Shown: positions 25,633-36,708, counted from the first letter of the stretch. The stretch: 64,000 nucleotides of DNA from CAYVFC01 sp964450715 (GCA_964450715.1 CAYVFC010000004.1:1-64000), one strand, 5' to 3'. A program made the numbers and translations. The notes: generated by a model from the sequence alone, not told the origin.

Positions 25633-25687
25633 AACCCTACTGCGTCAGGTCGCCGTCGCGACGACGGCGACCTGACGCAGTAGGGTT
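25633..25687. repeat. Perfect 26-bp inverted repeat at the end of bioA
   Basis: A 55-base sequence in which the first 26 bases (from AACCCTACTGCGTCAGG) are the exact reverse complement of the last 26, separated by the three bases CGA. It overlaps the bioA stop codon by two bases and lies between bioA and the upstream end of the Cys-rich repeat gene. No T-run follows on the minus strand, so a standard intrinsic terminator is not supported. It may act as a processing or attenuation hairpin, or be a remnant of an inserted element. Confidence 0.85.
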
Positions 25688-26981
25688 AGAGATCGAGTCC
25701 TTCGACCACCTCGCGCATGGCGTTGGTGATCCGGGTGAGGTCGGCCTCCTCTATGATAAACGGCGGCATGGTGTAGACGAGCTTGCCAAAGGGGCGGAGC
25801 CAGACGCCGCGCTCGACGAACTCCGGTTGCACGATGGTCATGTCGACCGGGCTTTTGAGCTCGACCACGCCGATGGCGCCGAGCACGCGGACGTCGGCGA
25901 CCTGGGGTAGGGCGGCGCAGGGGGCTAGTTGCTCGCGGAGCTGGCGCTCGATGTTGGAGATGCGTTGTTGCCAGGGCGAGCAGAGGAGCAGGTCGATGCT
26001 GGCCAGCGCTGCGGCGCAGGCCAGCGGGTTGCCCATGAAGGTAGGGCCGTGCATGAGGGCGCCGGGCTCGGAGCGGGAGACGGCCTCGGCCACGGCCGCG
26101 GTGGCCAGGGTGACGGCCAGGGTCATGGTGCCGCCGGTCAGCGCCTTTCCCAGGCAGATGATGTCGGGGGAGACGGCGGCGTGCTCGGCGGCGAAGAGCT
26201 TTCCCGTGCGGCCGAAGCCGGTGGCGATCTCGTCGAAGATGAGAAGGACCTGGTATCGGTCGCAGAGCTGGCGCACGCGCTGCAGGTAGATGGGCGAGTA
26301 GAAGCGCATACCGCCCGCTCCCTGCACGATGGGCTCGAGGATGACGGCGGCCAGCTCGTTCTCGTGATCCTGGATACGCGCTGCAAAGTCCGCGATGTAC
26401 TTCTCGTCCCACTCCTGCTCGAAGCCGCAGCCGGGCATCTCGGCGAAGTGCTGGACGGGGAGCAAAGCGGAGAAGACGCGGTGCATGCCGGTGACCGGGT
26501 CGCAGACCGACATGGCGCCAAAGGTGTCGCCGTGATAGCCGCCGCGCACGGTCAGCAGCTTGCTCTTTGTCGGTCGGCCGGCGGCGTTCCAGTACTGGAT
26601 GGCCATCTTGATGGCTATCTCGACCGCCACCGAGCCCGAGTCGCATAAAAAGACTTTTTGCAGGGGCTCGGGTGTGAGCTCGACCAGCCGGGTGGAGAGA
26701 CGGACGGCGGGCTGGTGGGTCAGTCCGCCGAACATCACGTGCGCCATGCGCTCCAGCTGCTCGCGGACCGCGCGGTTGAGCTCGGGGTGGTTGTAGCCGT
26801 GGATGGCCGCCCACCAGGAAGACATGCCGTCGATCAGCTCGCGGCCGTCGGTCAGCGTCAAACGCACGCCCCGCGCGCGGGCGACGGAATAGACGGCCAC
26901 CGGGTTGGGCATGGGGGCGTAGGGATGCCAGACGTGCTCTTGGTCCTGCTCGAGCAGCGAGCGGGTCGTCTCGTCGCTCAT
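25686..26981 (-). CDS. bioA: Adenosylmethionine-8-amino-7-oxononanoate aminotransferase
   Basis: PLP enzyme of biotin synthesis that converts KAPA to DAPA using S-adenosylmethionine as amino donor. Seen: WHPYAPMPNPVAV near residue 18, typical of BioA; DGMSSWWAAIHGYNHPELN; GGYHGDTFGAMSVCDPVTGMH; LLIFDEIATGFGRTGKLFA with the cofactor Asp; and CLGKALTGGTMTLA with the Schiff-base Lys. I start at the ATG at 26981, preceded by GAGGAG six bases upstream; a longer ORF from 27026 adds 15 basic residues. No other bio genes are present. It is divergent from the EamA transporter. Confidence 0.92.
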   Translation of the reverse strand: MSDETTRSLLEQDQEHVWHPYAPMPNPVAVYSVARARGVRLTLTDGRELIDGMSSWWAAIHGYNHPELNRAVREQLERMAHVMFGGLTHQPAVRLSTRLVELTPEPLQKVFLCDSGSVAVEIAIKMAIQYWNAAGRPTKSKLLTVRGGYHGDTFGAMSVCDPVTGMHRVFSALLPVQHFAEMPGCGFEQEWDEKYIADFAARIQDHENELAAVILEPIVQGAGGMRFYSPIYLQRVRQLCDRYQVLLIFDEIATGFGRTGKLFAAEHAAVSPDIICLGKALTGGTMTLAVTLATAAVAEAVSRSEPGALMHGPTFMGNPLACAAALASIDLLLCSPWQQRISNIERQLREQLAPCAALPQVADVRVLGAIGVVELKSPVDMTIVQPEFVERGVWLRPFGKLVYTMPPFIIEEADLTRITNAMREVVEGLDL

Positions 26982-27084
26982 CTCCTGCTCCTCGTAGCGG
27001 TCGGAACGGTTCTTTGCCCTACGCATCGATCCGCGCTATCGCAGGTGAACATCACGCGCTGAAACGTAAGGCACGTCTGCTCCC

Positions 27085-28026
27085 ATGTCCATCGATACGC
27101 TACCCGAGGCGGTGTCCGCCCAGACCCGGTCGGCCGGCGCGGGAGCTCGGCATACGACAGCGCTCGCCGCCGTCTCCGCGACCGTGGTGGTGTGGGGCGC
27201 CAGCGCGGTGGCCATCAAGAGCACCAGCACCACCGGGCTGGTGGGTTCCTTCTACCGGCTCTGGTTCGCGGTCGCCGGGTTGTGGCTGGCCGCGCTGGTC
27301 CTGCCGTCGGTGAGGCGGCGCTTCGACCGCAACTGGCTGCGGGCGTCGCTGCTCGGGGGCGCGCTGTTCGGGTTCCATCAGATAGTGTTCTTCGGCAGCA
27401 TCAAGCTCACCAGCGTGGCCAACGTGGTGATCTTGACTTCGCTGCAGCCGGTGCTGGTGGCGGCCGTGGCCGGACGGTTTTTCGGCGAGAGGCCGAGGCT
27501 CAGCGACGTGCTCTGGTCGCTGTTGGCGGTGCTCGGTACGGTGGCGGTCATGGCCGGCTCGACGCGCGGGGCGGGGTACAGCTTCTGGGGAGACGTGCTG
27601 GCGGTGGTCAACCTGTTCGCCTTTACCGCCTATTTTCTGGCCTCGAAGCGGTTCCGCCAGAAGGTGGGGGCGCCCGAGTACATGGTGGGCATGACCACGG
27701 TGGCCGGCCTGGTGGTGGCGACGACGACGCTCGCCCTCGGCGAGGACCTGAGCTCGCCGACGCGCTACGATTTACTAGCTCTACTCCTGGTAGCCATCTT
27801 CCCGGGGACCCTGGGGCACCTGACGATCAACTGGGCGCACGTGCACGTCTCGGCCTTTGCCATCTCTATTCTCATCCTGGCGGTACCCGTGATCTCGTCG
27901 GCGGGCGCGGCGCTTTTCCTGGAAGAGCCCCTGGGTTGGATCCAGATCGCGGGCGGGGCGTTGGTCCTGGCCGCCATCGCCATGGTGATCCGTTCCGCGG
28001 CGGAGCGTTCCGCGACGGAGCCCTAA
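27085..28026 (+). CDS. EamA/DMT-family transporter
   Basis: Ten-helix inner-membrane transporter of the drug/metabolite superfamily. Seen: two repeated EamA domains, residues about 20-155 and 165-300. The first has VVVWGASAVAIKSTSTTG and GFHQIVFFGSIKLTSVAN; the second has NLFAFTAYFLASKRF and INWAHVHVSAFAISILI, each followed by a Pro-containing helix and a GE/EP turn (FFGERPRLSD; FLEEPLGWIQ). Substrate unknown; metabolite or amino-acid export is usual for the family. It is divergent from bioA, with about 100 bases between the starts. Confidence 0.87.
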   Translation: MSIDTLPEAVSAQTRSAGAGARHTTALAAVSATVVVWGASAVAIKSTSTTGLVGSFYRLWFAVAGLWLAALVLPSVRRRFDRNWLRASLLGGALFGFHQIVFFGSIKLTSVANVVILTSLQPVLVAAVAGRFFGERPRLSDVLWSLLAVLGTVAVMAGSTRGAGYSFWGDVLAVVNLFAFTAYFLASKRFRQKVGAPEYMVGMTTVAGLVVATTTLALGEDLSSPTRYDLLALLLVAIFPGTLGHLTINWAHVHVSAFAISILILAVPVISSAGAALFLEEPLGWIQIAGGALVLAAIAMVIRSAAERSATEP

Positions 28027-28042
28027 CGCTCAGCCGTGGACG

Positions 28043-28981
28043 TTACCCCTCCTCGTCCAGCAGCCGGGCGGCTTCCAGCGCGGCCATGCATCCGCTGCCC
28101 GCGGCGGTTACCGCCTGGCGGTAGACCGAGTCCTGCACGTCGCCGGCGGCGAATACGCCCTTGACGCTGGTGCTCGCGCTTCCCGGGGTAGTCTTGATGT
28201 AGCCCTTATCGTCCATCTGTAGCTGGCCGGCGAGAAATTCGCTGGCCGGCCGGTGGCCGATGGCGATGAACACACCGGTCACGTCGAGCTGCTCGGTCGT
28301 GTTGCCGTCGCGCGGATCCTTGAGGCGGACCCCGGTGACGCCGGAGGCGTCGCCTAGAACCTCGTCGACGACGCGGAACCACCTGGCAGTGATCTTGGGG
28401 TTCTGCAGCGTGCGCTCGGCCATGATCTTCGAGGCCCGGAGCTGGTCGCGCCGGTGGACGAGGTAGACCAGGGAGGCGTGCTTGGTCAGGTAGATGGCCT
28501 CCTCGCAGGCCACGTCGCCGCCGCCCACCACCGCCACCTTCTGGTCGCGGAAGAAGAAGCCGTCGCAGGTGGCGCAGGCGGATACGCCGCGGCCGCGGAA
28601 ATGCTCCTCCGAGGGCAGGCCCAGCCAGCCGGCCTGGGCGCCCGTGGCGATGATCAGGGTCCGGGCCTGCACTTCGCTGCCGTTGGCCAGGCGCAGGGCA
28701 AAGGGACGGCTGGAGAGATCGGCGCTCTCTACGATATCAGACACGATCTCGGCTCCCACCCGTTCGGCCTGCGCCCGCATGCGGTCCATCAGCTCGGGGC
28801 CGGCGATGGGCTCGGGGAAGCCCGGGAAGTTCTCCACGTCCGTGGTGATCACCAGCTGACCGCCGGGCTGCAGCCCCTCGATGACCAGGGGATTCCTACC
28901 CGCGCGGGCCGCGTAGATGGCAGCCGTGTACCCAGCCGGCCCGGAGCCGGCGATCACGATATCCCTGATGGGGGTCGACAT
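28043..28981 (-). CDS. trxB: Thioredoxin reductase
   Basis: FAD enzyme that reduces thioredoxin with NADPH in the cytoplasm. Seen: FAD-binding IAGSGPAGYTAAIYAARAG at residues 9-27; GGQLVITTDVENFPGF; the redox motif CATC in SACATCDGFFF near residue 135; the NADPH site VVGGGDVACEEAIYL near 155; and the C-terminal GVFAAGDVQDSVYRQ. The start is set at 28981, where homology begins, with AGGAG about ten bases upstream; the ORF extends upstream without homology. Length 312 residues is normal. No thioredoxin gene is adjacent; a rubredoxin gene lies upstream on the same strand. Confidence 0.93.
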   Translation of the reverse strand: MSTPIRDIVIAGSGPAGYTAAIYAARAGRNPLVIEGLQPGGQLVITTDVENFPGFPEPIAGPELMDRMRAQAERVGAEIVSDIVESADLSSRPFALRLANGSEVQARTLIIATGAQAGWLGLPSEEHFRGRGVSACATCDGFFFRDQKVAVVGGGDVACEEAIYLTKHASLVYLVHRRDQLRASKIMAERTLQNPKITARWFRVVDEVLGDASGVTGVRLKDPRDGNTTEQLDVTGVFIAIGHRPASEFLAGQLQMDDKGYIKTTPGSASTSVKGVFAAGDVQDSVYRQAVTAAGSGCMAALEAARLLDEEG

Positions 28982-29177
28982 GTCCGTCCCTCTCCTGTCG
29001 AATGTCTCGCCTCTATGGCGTTTCTTGTCTCGCGAGACAGGCGGTAAGGGTAGCGATACGCCGGATGGCCCGACCCGCCGGTCGAACGAGAATGACGAGT
29101 TTACCCGCCGCGTACCGGCGGGCAAACAGCGCCGTCATTCGCAGTCGTTCAACCGCGGCCACCGGAGTAGCGAGCGG

Positions 29178-29339
29178 CTACCCGACCGGCTCGAATTGGT
29201 CCTTGGCCGCTCCGCAGACCGGACAGACCCAGTCCTCCGGCAGGTCCTCGAAGGCGGTTCCCGGCTTGACGCCGCTGTCCGGGTCGCCCTTTTCCGGGTC
29301 GTAGATATAACCGCACAGGCTGCATTCGTATTTTTTCAT
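29178..29339 (-). CDS. Rubredoxin
   Basis: A 53-residue iron protein for one-electron transfer in the cytoplasm, usually linked to oxygen or peroxide reduction in anaerobes. Seen: both knuckles, YECSLCGYIYDP near residue 3 and WVCPVCGAAKDQFEPV near residue 36, giving the four Cys that bind iron. The ATG at 29339 is preceded by GAGGAG. The ORF is open further upstream but without homology. It is on the same strand as trxB, about 200 bases upstream of it. Confidence 0.95.
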   Translation of the reverse strand: MKKYECSLCGYIYDPEKGDPDSGVKPGTAFEDLPEDWVCPVCGAAKDQFEPVG

Positions 29340-29446
29340 GGTTTTCTCCTCGTTTTGGCCCGGAGAACCGCAAGGCCGAAAAGTAAATATTTCCGACAAG
29401 CCCGGAGTAGGCACCACCTACGATCGAGTTCGCGTCCCGCTCCACC

Positions 29447-29695
29447 TCACTCCCATTTACCCGCCTTTTTGTGCTGTTCGCACTCCTGATCGGTGAGCTT
29501 GCGCAGACGATAAGCAGTGTCCCGGAGGATACCATAGAGGATCCCGCAGGATGCGTCCTCCCGACTCCTGTCGCCCTCGTCCGCCAGTGCCACCATGTCG
29601 TTAGTCAGCCGTCTCAACCGACGGAGGTTCTCGTTAGCGGCGCGGGACACTATGGGCCGGATAAATGCAAACAACGGGCCAACCGCGGGCAGCAC
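29447..29695 (-). CDS. Small hypothetical protein
   Basis: Unrecognised, 82 residues or fewer. The C-terminal half (SCGILYGILRDTAYRLRKLT, then a charged tail DQECEQHKKAGKWE) is amphipathic and helical and looks like a real small cytoplasmic protein. The N-terminus is uncertain: a GTG at 29695 gives a short hydrophobic start, while an ATG at 29596 gives 49 residues. It lies on the same strand just upstream of the rubredoxin gene and may share its transcript. Confidence 0.5.
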   Translation of the reverse strand: MLPAVGPLFAFIRPIVSRAANENLRRLRRLTNDMVALADEGDRSREDASCGILYGILRDTAYRLRKLTDQECEQHKKAGKWE

Positions 29696-29749
29696 TACGC
29701 CGGTTCCGGAGGCCCGCGCGCGCCCCGCGCTCGTTTCCGGTGAGCTTCT

Positions 29750-31612
<1,863 letters not shown>

Positions 31613-31807
31613 ACCAGCCCGGGTCTTGTCACAGCGGCAGATCCGCTTTCACTGCAAAGGGATACGGTATCCAGCCCCTGGAAGCTACCTGTTTGTAAGC
31701 GACGGCTCCTGGAACGCTCCGCGGTCCGGCCGTTTTTTCGACTTTCCCGGAGCCGCTTCATACAATTTCGATATCAAAATTCGTCAGCGAACCGGAGGTC
31801 GCCCGTC

Positions 31808-32290
31808 ATGCACGTCATCCCCTCATCCACCAGCCGCCGCGCGGTTCGCCGCGCCGTACTCCGGCCCTGCCTAGCAGTGGCCACGGACGGCTTTCGTCTG
31901 CTCGGGCAGAGGGTGCTCGATCTCTCTCCGCGGGGGATGCTCGTCACCTGCTCGCAAACGGTCGAGCAGGGAGACGACGTGTTCGTCACCTTCCAGGCGC
32001 CGGGCGACGGAATGTGGATGAACGCCGAGGCCGAGGTCACCCGCATCGTGCGCGGCAACCGGCACTGGGACGTGGGGCCCTGCGTGGGGCTCAGGTTCAA
32101 GGACCTGGAAGGCTCCCGCCGCGGCGATCTGTTGAGCCGCCTGGCCGGAATACCGCCGACCATCCCGCGCCGGCCGCTTCGCTTCCGCTCGCTGTCGAAG
32201 GACGGCCTGCAGGTCCCGCCGCTGCCGTTGGTCCGCCTACGGCGGGTTACGCGCAGCGTGCCCAAGGGCGTGTGGTCGCTCTACAACTGA
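31808..32290 (+). CDS. PilZ-domain protein
   Basis: Small protein with a PilZ fold, which usually binds cyclic di-GMP. Seen: a basic N-terminus with SRRAVRRAVLRPCLAV as the possible R-x3-R ligand motif; LDLSPRGMLVTCSQTVEQGD near residue 40, the D/N-x-S-x-x-G equivalent; and VGPCVGLRFKDLEGSRR closing the barrel. The ATG at 31808 starts the domain; the frame is open upstream but that part is antisense to the activator gene. The basic C-terminus to residue 160 has no known match. Confidence 0.72.
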   Translation: MHVIPSSTSRRAVRRAVLRPCLAVATDGFRLLGQRVLDLSPRGMLVTCSQTVEQGDDVFVTFQAPGDGMWMNAEAEVTRIVRGNRHWDVGPCVGLRFKDLEGSRRGDLLSRLAGIPPTIPRRPLRFRSLSKDGLQVPPLPLVRLRRVTRSVPKGVWSLYN

Positions 32291-32302
32291 CCCCCTCTGT
32301 CC

Positions 32303-32355
32303 GGGCGGGCGCAAGGCCCGCCCTACGAACGGCGACGGCGGGCGCAAGGCCCGCC
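32303..32355. repeat. Two tandem GCAAG-loop hairpins
   Basis: GGGCGGGC-GCAAG-GCCCGCCC at 32303-32323 and GGCGGGC-GCAAG-GCCCGCC at 32337-32355 are near-identical hairpins between the convergent PilZ and lon genes. Their position suggests a bidirectional transcription end or a dispersed extragenic palindrome. No T-runs are present. Confidence 0.6.
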
Positions 32356-32374
32356 CCAACTCGACTGACAGAGA

Positions 32375-32398
32375 GAGATTTCTCGCTTCGAAATGACA
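32375..32398. repeat. Half copy of a dispersed palindrome
   Basis: GAGATTTCTCGCTTCGAAATGACA repeats the right arm of the palindrome at 38750-38810, with one base changed. Here the left arm is missing. It lies 13 bases from the lon stop codon, as the full copy lies close to the leuS stop. Confidence 0.6.
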
Positions 32399-32410
32399 CT
32401 GGCGGTTGCG

Positions 32411-34855
32411 TCAGATCAGTTCGACGATCTCCTCGAAGGTCTTGACGAAGTGGACCTTGAGACCCTTGCGGATGTGCGCCGGTAGCTCCTCGTACTCCCC
32501 GCGATTGCGGTCGGGCAGGATCAGGTGCTTGACCCGCGCCCGCTTGGCGGCGATGGTTTTTTCCTTGACCCCGCCGATGGGCATGACCAGCCCGGTGAGT
32601 GTGATCTCGCCGGTCATGGCCAGGTCCTTTTTGACCGGTTTATTCAGTGCGAGGGAGTAGAGAGCGGTGGCCATGCTGACCCCGGCCGAGGGCCCATCCT
32701 TGGGGGTAGCGCCCGCCGGTACGTGCAGGTGAACGAAGCTGTTGTCGAACAGCTCCTTGGCCTCGGCGTTTTCATCCAGCAGTGAGCGCACATAGGTGTA
32801 GGCGATCTCGGAGGACTCGACCATCACCTTGCCCAGCTGCCCGGTCTGCTTGAAGGAGGCGCGTCCGGTGTGCACCCGCGTTGCCTCCACGTGCATGGTC
32901 TCGCCGCCCAGGCTGGTCCAGGCCAGCCCGGTGACCACGCCCGGCTGCGGTTTCTGGTAGGGGTCGCCGTCCAGAAAGACCCGCTTGCCCAGCAGCTCCG
33001 GGACCTGCGCCACGTCTACCTTAATGCTCTTGCCCTTGCCCTCCACCAGCTGCTTGACCGACTTGCGCATCACCTTCTTGATATTGTTCTCCAGGCCGCG
33101 CACGCCGGGCTCGCGGGAGTAGCCGTCGATCATCTCGCGGATGGCGGCCGGGGAAATGGTGAGCTGTTTCGGCTGCAAACCGTGCGCTTCGAGCTGGCGG
33201 GGGATGAGGAAGCGCTTCGCGATCTGCAGCTTCTCGTCCAGGATGTATCCGGCCAGCTTGATCACCTCCATGCGATCCAGCAGCGGCCGGGGGATGGTGT
33301 CGAGCTGGTTGGCGGTGGTGATGAAGAAGATGTTGGAGAGGTCGAAGCGCACGTCCAGGTAGTGATCGAGAAAGTCGCTGTTCTGCTCGGGGTCGAGCAC
33401 CTCCAGCAGGGCCGCGGCCGGGTCGCCCTGGAAGCTGGCGGCCAGCTTGTCGATCTCGTCGATCATGATCACGGGATTGGCGCTCTGGCAGACCTTCATG
33501 GCCTGGATGAACTTGCCGGGCAGCGCCCCGATGTAGGTGCGCCGGTGCCCTTTTATCTCCGCCTCGTCCCGCATACCCCCCACGCTGAAGCGATAGAACT
33601 TGCGGTTGATGGCCGCCGCGATGGAGCGGCCGAGCGAGGTCTTGCCCACCCCGGGCGGACCGACGAAGCAGATGATCGATCCCGAGATGTTGCCCTTCAT
33701 GATGCCGACCGAGAGGAACTCGAGGATGCGCTGCTTGACGTCGTCCAGACCGGCGTGATCGCGATCGAGCACCCGGCGCGCCTTGCGGATGTCGTAGGTA
33801 TCCTTTGTAAATACGCCCCAGGGCAGCACGGTGAGCCAGTCCAGGTAGTTGCGGGTCAGGTTGAACTCGGGCGAGGCCGGCTCGATCAGGCTGAGCTTCT
33901 CCATCTCCTCTTCGATGCGTTGTTTGGCCTCGTCGGTTAGCGTGAGCTTCTTCAGGCGCTGCTTGAAGCGGTCTATCTCCGTTTCCTTGCCCTCCTTTTC
34001 CAGCCCCAGCTCCTTCTTGATCTCCTTGAGCTGCTCGCGCAGGAAGAACTCCCGCTGCTGCTTGGAGAGCTTCTCCTCGATCTGCTTGCTGATCTTGGTC
34101 TGCAGCTTGGTGATATCGATCTCCTTCTTCAGCATCACCAGCACCTTCTGGATGCGGTCGGCCACCGGGAAGGTCTCCAGGATCTCCTGCAGCTGCGGCG
34201 CCCCGGCCGTGGTCAACGAAGCGGCCATGTCGGCCAGCCGGCCCGGCTCGTTGACGCTGGAGCGGCCGATCATCAGGTTCATCTCCTCCTTGAACATGGG
34301 ATTGATCTGGATGAGCTCCTTGATGGCGGTGATAACGGCCAGGGAATAGGCCTTGAGCTGCTCGTTGACGCTCATGTCGGTCTCTAGCCGGTAGTCGACC
34401 TCGGCCGAGATATGCGGCTGCTCCTGGATCACCGACTTGATGGTGAAGCGCTCTTGCGCCCCTATCAGAGCCTGGATGGGCGCCTCGGGCGAGGCCTGCG
34501 CCGCCTGGTTGATCAGCCCCACCACGCCGACGCGGTAGAGATCTTTCGAGGTCCATCTGCGCGTCTGGTTAGCCGGGATGTCATCCTGTTTGCGGATCAG
34601 TACCAGACCGACGTACCGGGAGTCCGACTTGATGAGCTGGCCGATCAGCTCCTTCAGATGGGGCTCCTCGATGACCAGGGGAGCCAGCATCTCCGGGAAC
34701 AGCGGTCGGTTCCTCAGGGGGATGATGGGAAGGGTGCGCGGAAGCACGTGACGGGCGAGCACCATCTGCTCGTCGCCGCCCTTATCCTCGCCAGGCTCGT
34801 CTCCGGGCGCCTGTCCGGGCTCGAGTACCTCGACCTTGGATTCTTCGTTCGCCAT
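32411..34855 (-). CDS. lon: ATP-dependent Lon protease
   Basis: Cytoplasmic AAA+ serine protease that degrades misfolded and regulatory proteins. Seen: N-terminal LON substrate domain (LPIIPLRNRPLFPEMLAPLV near residue 38); a coiled coil rich in Lys/Glu near 240-300; Walker A GPPGVGKTSLG and Walker B PVIMIDEIDK; and the C-terminal protease with catalytic Ser in PKDGPSAGVSMATAL and Lys in GGVKEKTIAAKRA. I begin at the ATG at 34855; a longer ORF start at 34897 adds 14 residues. At 814 residues it is the normal size. It is divergent from the porin gene. Confidence 0.95.
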   Translation of the reverse strand: MANEESKVEVLEPGQAPGDEPGEDKGGDEQMVLARHVLPRTLPIIPLRNRPLFPEMLAPLVIEEPHLKELIGQLIKSDSRYVGLVLIRKQDDIPANQTRRWTSKDLYRVGVVGLINQAAQASPEAPIQALIGAQERFTIKSVIQEQPHISAEVDYRLETDMSVNEQLKAYSLAVITAIKELIQINPMFKEEMNLMIGRSSVNEPGRLADMAASLTTAGAPQLQEILETFPVADRIQKVLVMLKKEIDITKLQTKISKQIEEKLSKQQREFFLREQLKEIKKELGLEKEGKETEIDRFKQRLKKLTLTDEAKQRIEEEMEKLSLIEPASPEFNLTRNYLDWLTVLPWGVFTKDTYDIRKARRVLDRDHAGLDDVKQRILEFLSVGIMKGNISGSIICFVGPPGVGKTSLGRSIAAAINRKFYRFSVGGMRDEAEIKGHRRTYIGALPGKFIQAMKVCQSANPVIMIDEIDKLAASFQGDPAAALLEVLDPEQNSDFLDHYLDVRFDLSNIFFITTANQLDTIPRPLLDRMEVIKLAGYILDEKLQIAKRFLIPRQLEAHGLQPKQLTISPAAIREMIDGYSREPGVRGLENNIKKVMRKSVKQLVEGKGKSIKVDVAQVPELLGKRVFLDGDPYQKPQPGVVTGLAWTSLGGETMHVEATRVHTGRASFKQTGQLGKVMVESSEIAYTYVRSLLDENAEAKELFDNSFVHLHVPAGATPKDGPSAGVSMATALYSLALNKPVKKDLAMTGEITLTGLVMPIGGVKEKTIAAKRARVKHLILPDRNRGEYEELPAHIRKGLKVHFVKTFEEIVELI

Positions 34856-35017
34856 GGCGGCCTTATACCATGTCCCGTCGCCTCGCGATCCCCCCAAACG
34901 CGCGGACGGCGTAGATCCGGCGCAGCCGGTTTGCTATACGAGAAGCGGAGAAAACACCGGCAATTCCGCCTCTGCGCATCCGATCGCGCATATCCGTAAG
35001 AGAGGAACGTTTCCGCT

Positions 35018-36628
35018 ATGTCGATAAACCAGAAGCGATTGGCCCTCGCTCTTTTCGTCCTGTTCGCGCTGCAGATCTTTTTGGCCACGGACGGTTTCGG
35101 AACCCGGGTCCGGGCGCAGCCGGCGGACGACGCTGCCGGGGAGTCCCCCTCGCTCGCGGAGCCTGCCGCGGAGGCGGCGGCGCCCGAAGCCGCCGAGCCG
35201 CCAGCGGCGGAGAGCGAGGCCGAGGTGCCGACCGAGCGTCCGGCCGAGCAACCGGTTGAGGCCCCCTCCTCGCAGCCGGCCGTCGACATCGCGGTGTTTC
35301 CCGCGGCCTCGGAGCCTGGGCCGCCGGCCGAGGCCGCCGAGCCGCCGGCCGAGCCCGAGGCTGTCGCGCCGGCCGAGCCGTCCGCGCGCGAGCCCGCCGC
35401 GCCCCCGCGTTTCAAGCCCGGGCTGCTGCTGCAGACGCATGCCCTGGTCGAGGACGCCCCCCGCGGCGACGAGCTGGATACCCGGGCTACCTTTTTCATC
35501 CGGCGCGCACGCTTCATGCTCAGCGGCCACTTCAGCGAGATGGTGAACTACTTCATCGAGACGGATCTGCCGAACTTCGGCAAGTACGGCGACTGGTCGG
35601 TCGACTTCTTCATCCAGGACGCCTGGATGGAGCTGAACCTGCACCGCGCTTTGCAGCTCGACGTCGGCCTGGTGCTACTGCCCTTCTCCCACCACGGAAT
35701 GCAGGGTGCGGTATCGCTTAACGCCATCGACTATCACGGCAAGCTCATCCGCTATCCGGTGGGCGGCGACAAGGTCTCGCGCGACGTGGGCCTGATGGCC
35801 CGCGGGCTCGTTCTGGACGACCGGCTGGAGTACCGGGTGTCGATCACCAGCGGCGTCCACCACCCCCGGTCCAACGTATTGGAGCGCAGCCAGGTCAATC
35901 CCAACGGTTCGGTCTTCAGCTGGCAAGAGCCCACCGATCCCCGCAATCCCGACGACTGGCCCCGGTTGACCGCGCGCATCACCTTCAACGCTTTCGAGCC
36001 CGAGGGCGGACCTGCGGTCGGGGGGTTCTTCTACGACGGCCTCTACCTGGAGAAGAGCGAGGCGGGCGTGATCTCGCCCCGCAAGGTGCTCTCCGTGGGC
36101 GGATCGGTGGACTGGCAGCGGGGGCTGAACGCCATCTGGGCCGACCAGCCGGCGGCCGGCACGTTGCGAGAGGTGGCCGAGACCGAGGACTACTTCGCCA
36201 TCAGCGGCGACGTGTTCTGGGACATCCCGCTGAGCGAGGACCGTCTGTTGGCCGTAAGCGGTCAGCTCAACCTATATCTATACGACCACGGGGACCGTTC
36301 GAGCCCGCTCGCCTATTACAACACGAGCAACAATACGGTTAACTATACCGGCGTCGGGATCGCTTCCGAGGTGGGCGTACGCTACGACTTCCTGGAGCCG
36401 ATCGTCTGCCTGGACTGGTATAACTCGGGTAAAGTGCCGGACGGCCTGGAAGAGCTCGGCGACTACCTGGCGATCTACGGCGGGGTGAACTGGTTCTGGA
36501 TGGCGCACGCGGTGACCTTCAAGCTCCAGGTCGGCGCCAGCAGCGAGGGGCGCTACAGCGCGGACCGGAGCGGCGTGGTGAACGACTTCGCACCCTTCGG
36601 TACCGTCCAGGCCCAGTTGCTGCTATGA
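35018..36628 (+). CDS. Outer-membrane porin-like protein with Ala/Pro/Glu-rich linker
   Basis: Probable beta-barrel. Seen: signal sequence with LALALFVLFALQIFLATDG; a low-complexity Ala/Pro/Glu region from about residue 40 to 130, probably a periplasmic spacer; then repeated amphipathic strands beginning FKPGLLLQTHALVED and FFIRRARFMLSGHFSEMVNY, a pattern like phosphate-selective porins of the OprO/P type. It ends in VQAQLLL, a hydrophobic C-terminus expected of barrels although lacking a terminal Phe. Solute specificity is unknown. It is divergent from lon. Confidence 0.72.
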   Translation: MSINQKRLALALFVLFALQIFLATDGFGTRVRAQPADDAAGESPSLAEPAAEAAAPEAAEPPAAESEAEVPTERPAEQPVEAPSSQPAVDIAVFPAASEPGPPAEAAEPPAEPEAVAPAEPSAREPAAPPRFKPGLLLQTHALVEDAPRGDELDTRATFFIRRARFMLSGHFSEMVNYFIETDLPNFGKYGDWSVDFFIQDAWMELNLHRALQLDVGLVLLPFSHHGMQGAVSLNAIDYHGKLIRYPVGGDKVSRDVGLMARGLVLDDRLEYRVSITSGVHHPRSNVLERSQVNPNGSVFSWQEPTDPRNPDDWPRLTARITFNAFEPEGGPAVGGFFYDGLYLEKSEAGVISPRKVLSVGGSVDWQRGLNAIWADQPAAGTLREVAETEDYFAISGDVFWDIPLSEDRLLAVSGQLNLYLYDHGDRSSPLAYYNTSNNTVNYTGVGIASEVGVRYDFLEPIVCLDWYNSGKVPDGLEELGDYLAIYGGVNWFWMAHAVTFKLQVGASSEGRYSADRSGVVNDFAPFGTVQAQLLL

Positions 36629-36708
36629 GCACGGTGTTCGCTCGAGGTCGGTAACGACCGGGCTGCGGTTTTGTTCCGGGAAGGTGGCAAAAAGAGGGAG
36701 GTCGCGGG

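Noticed and set aside
33021..34556. 511-codon minus-strand ORF
   Set aside because: Out-of-frame reading of lon.
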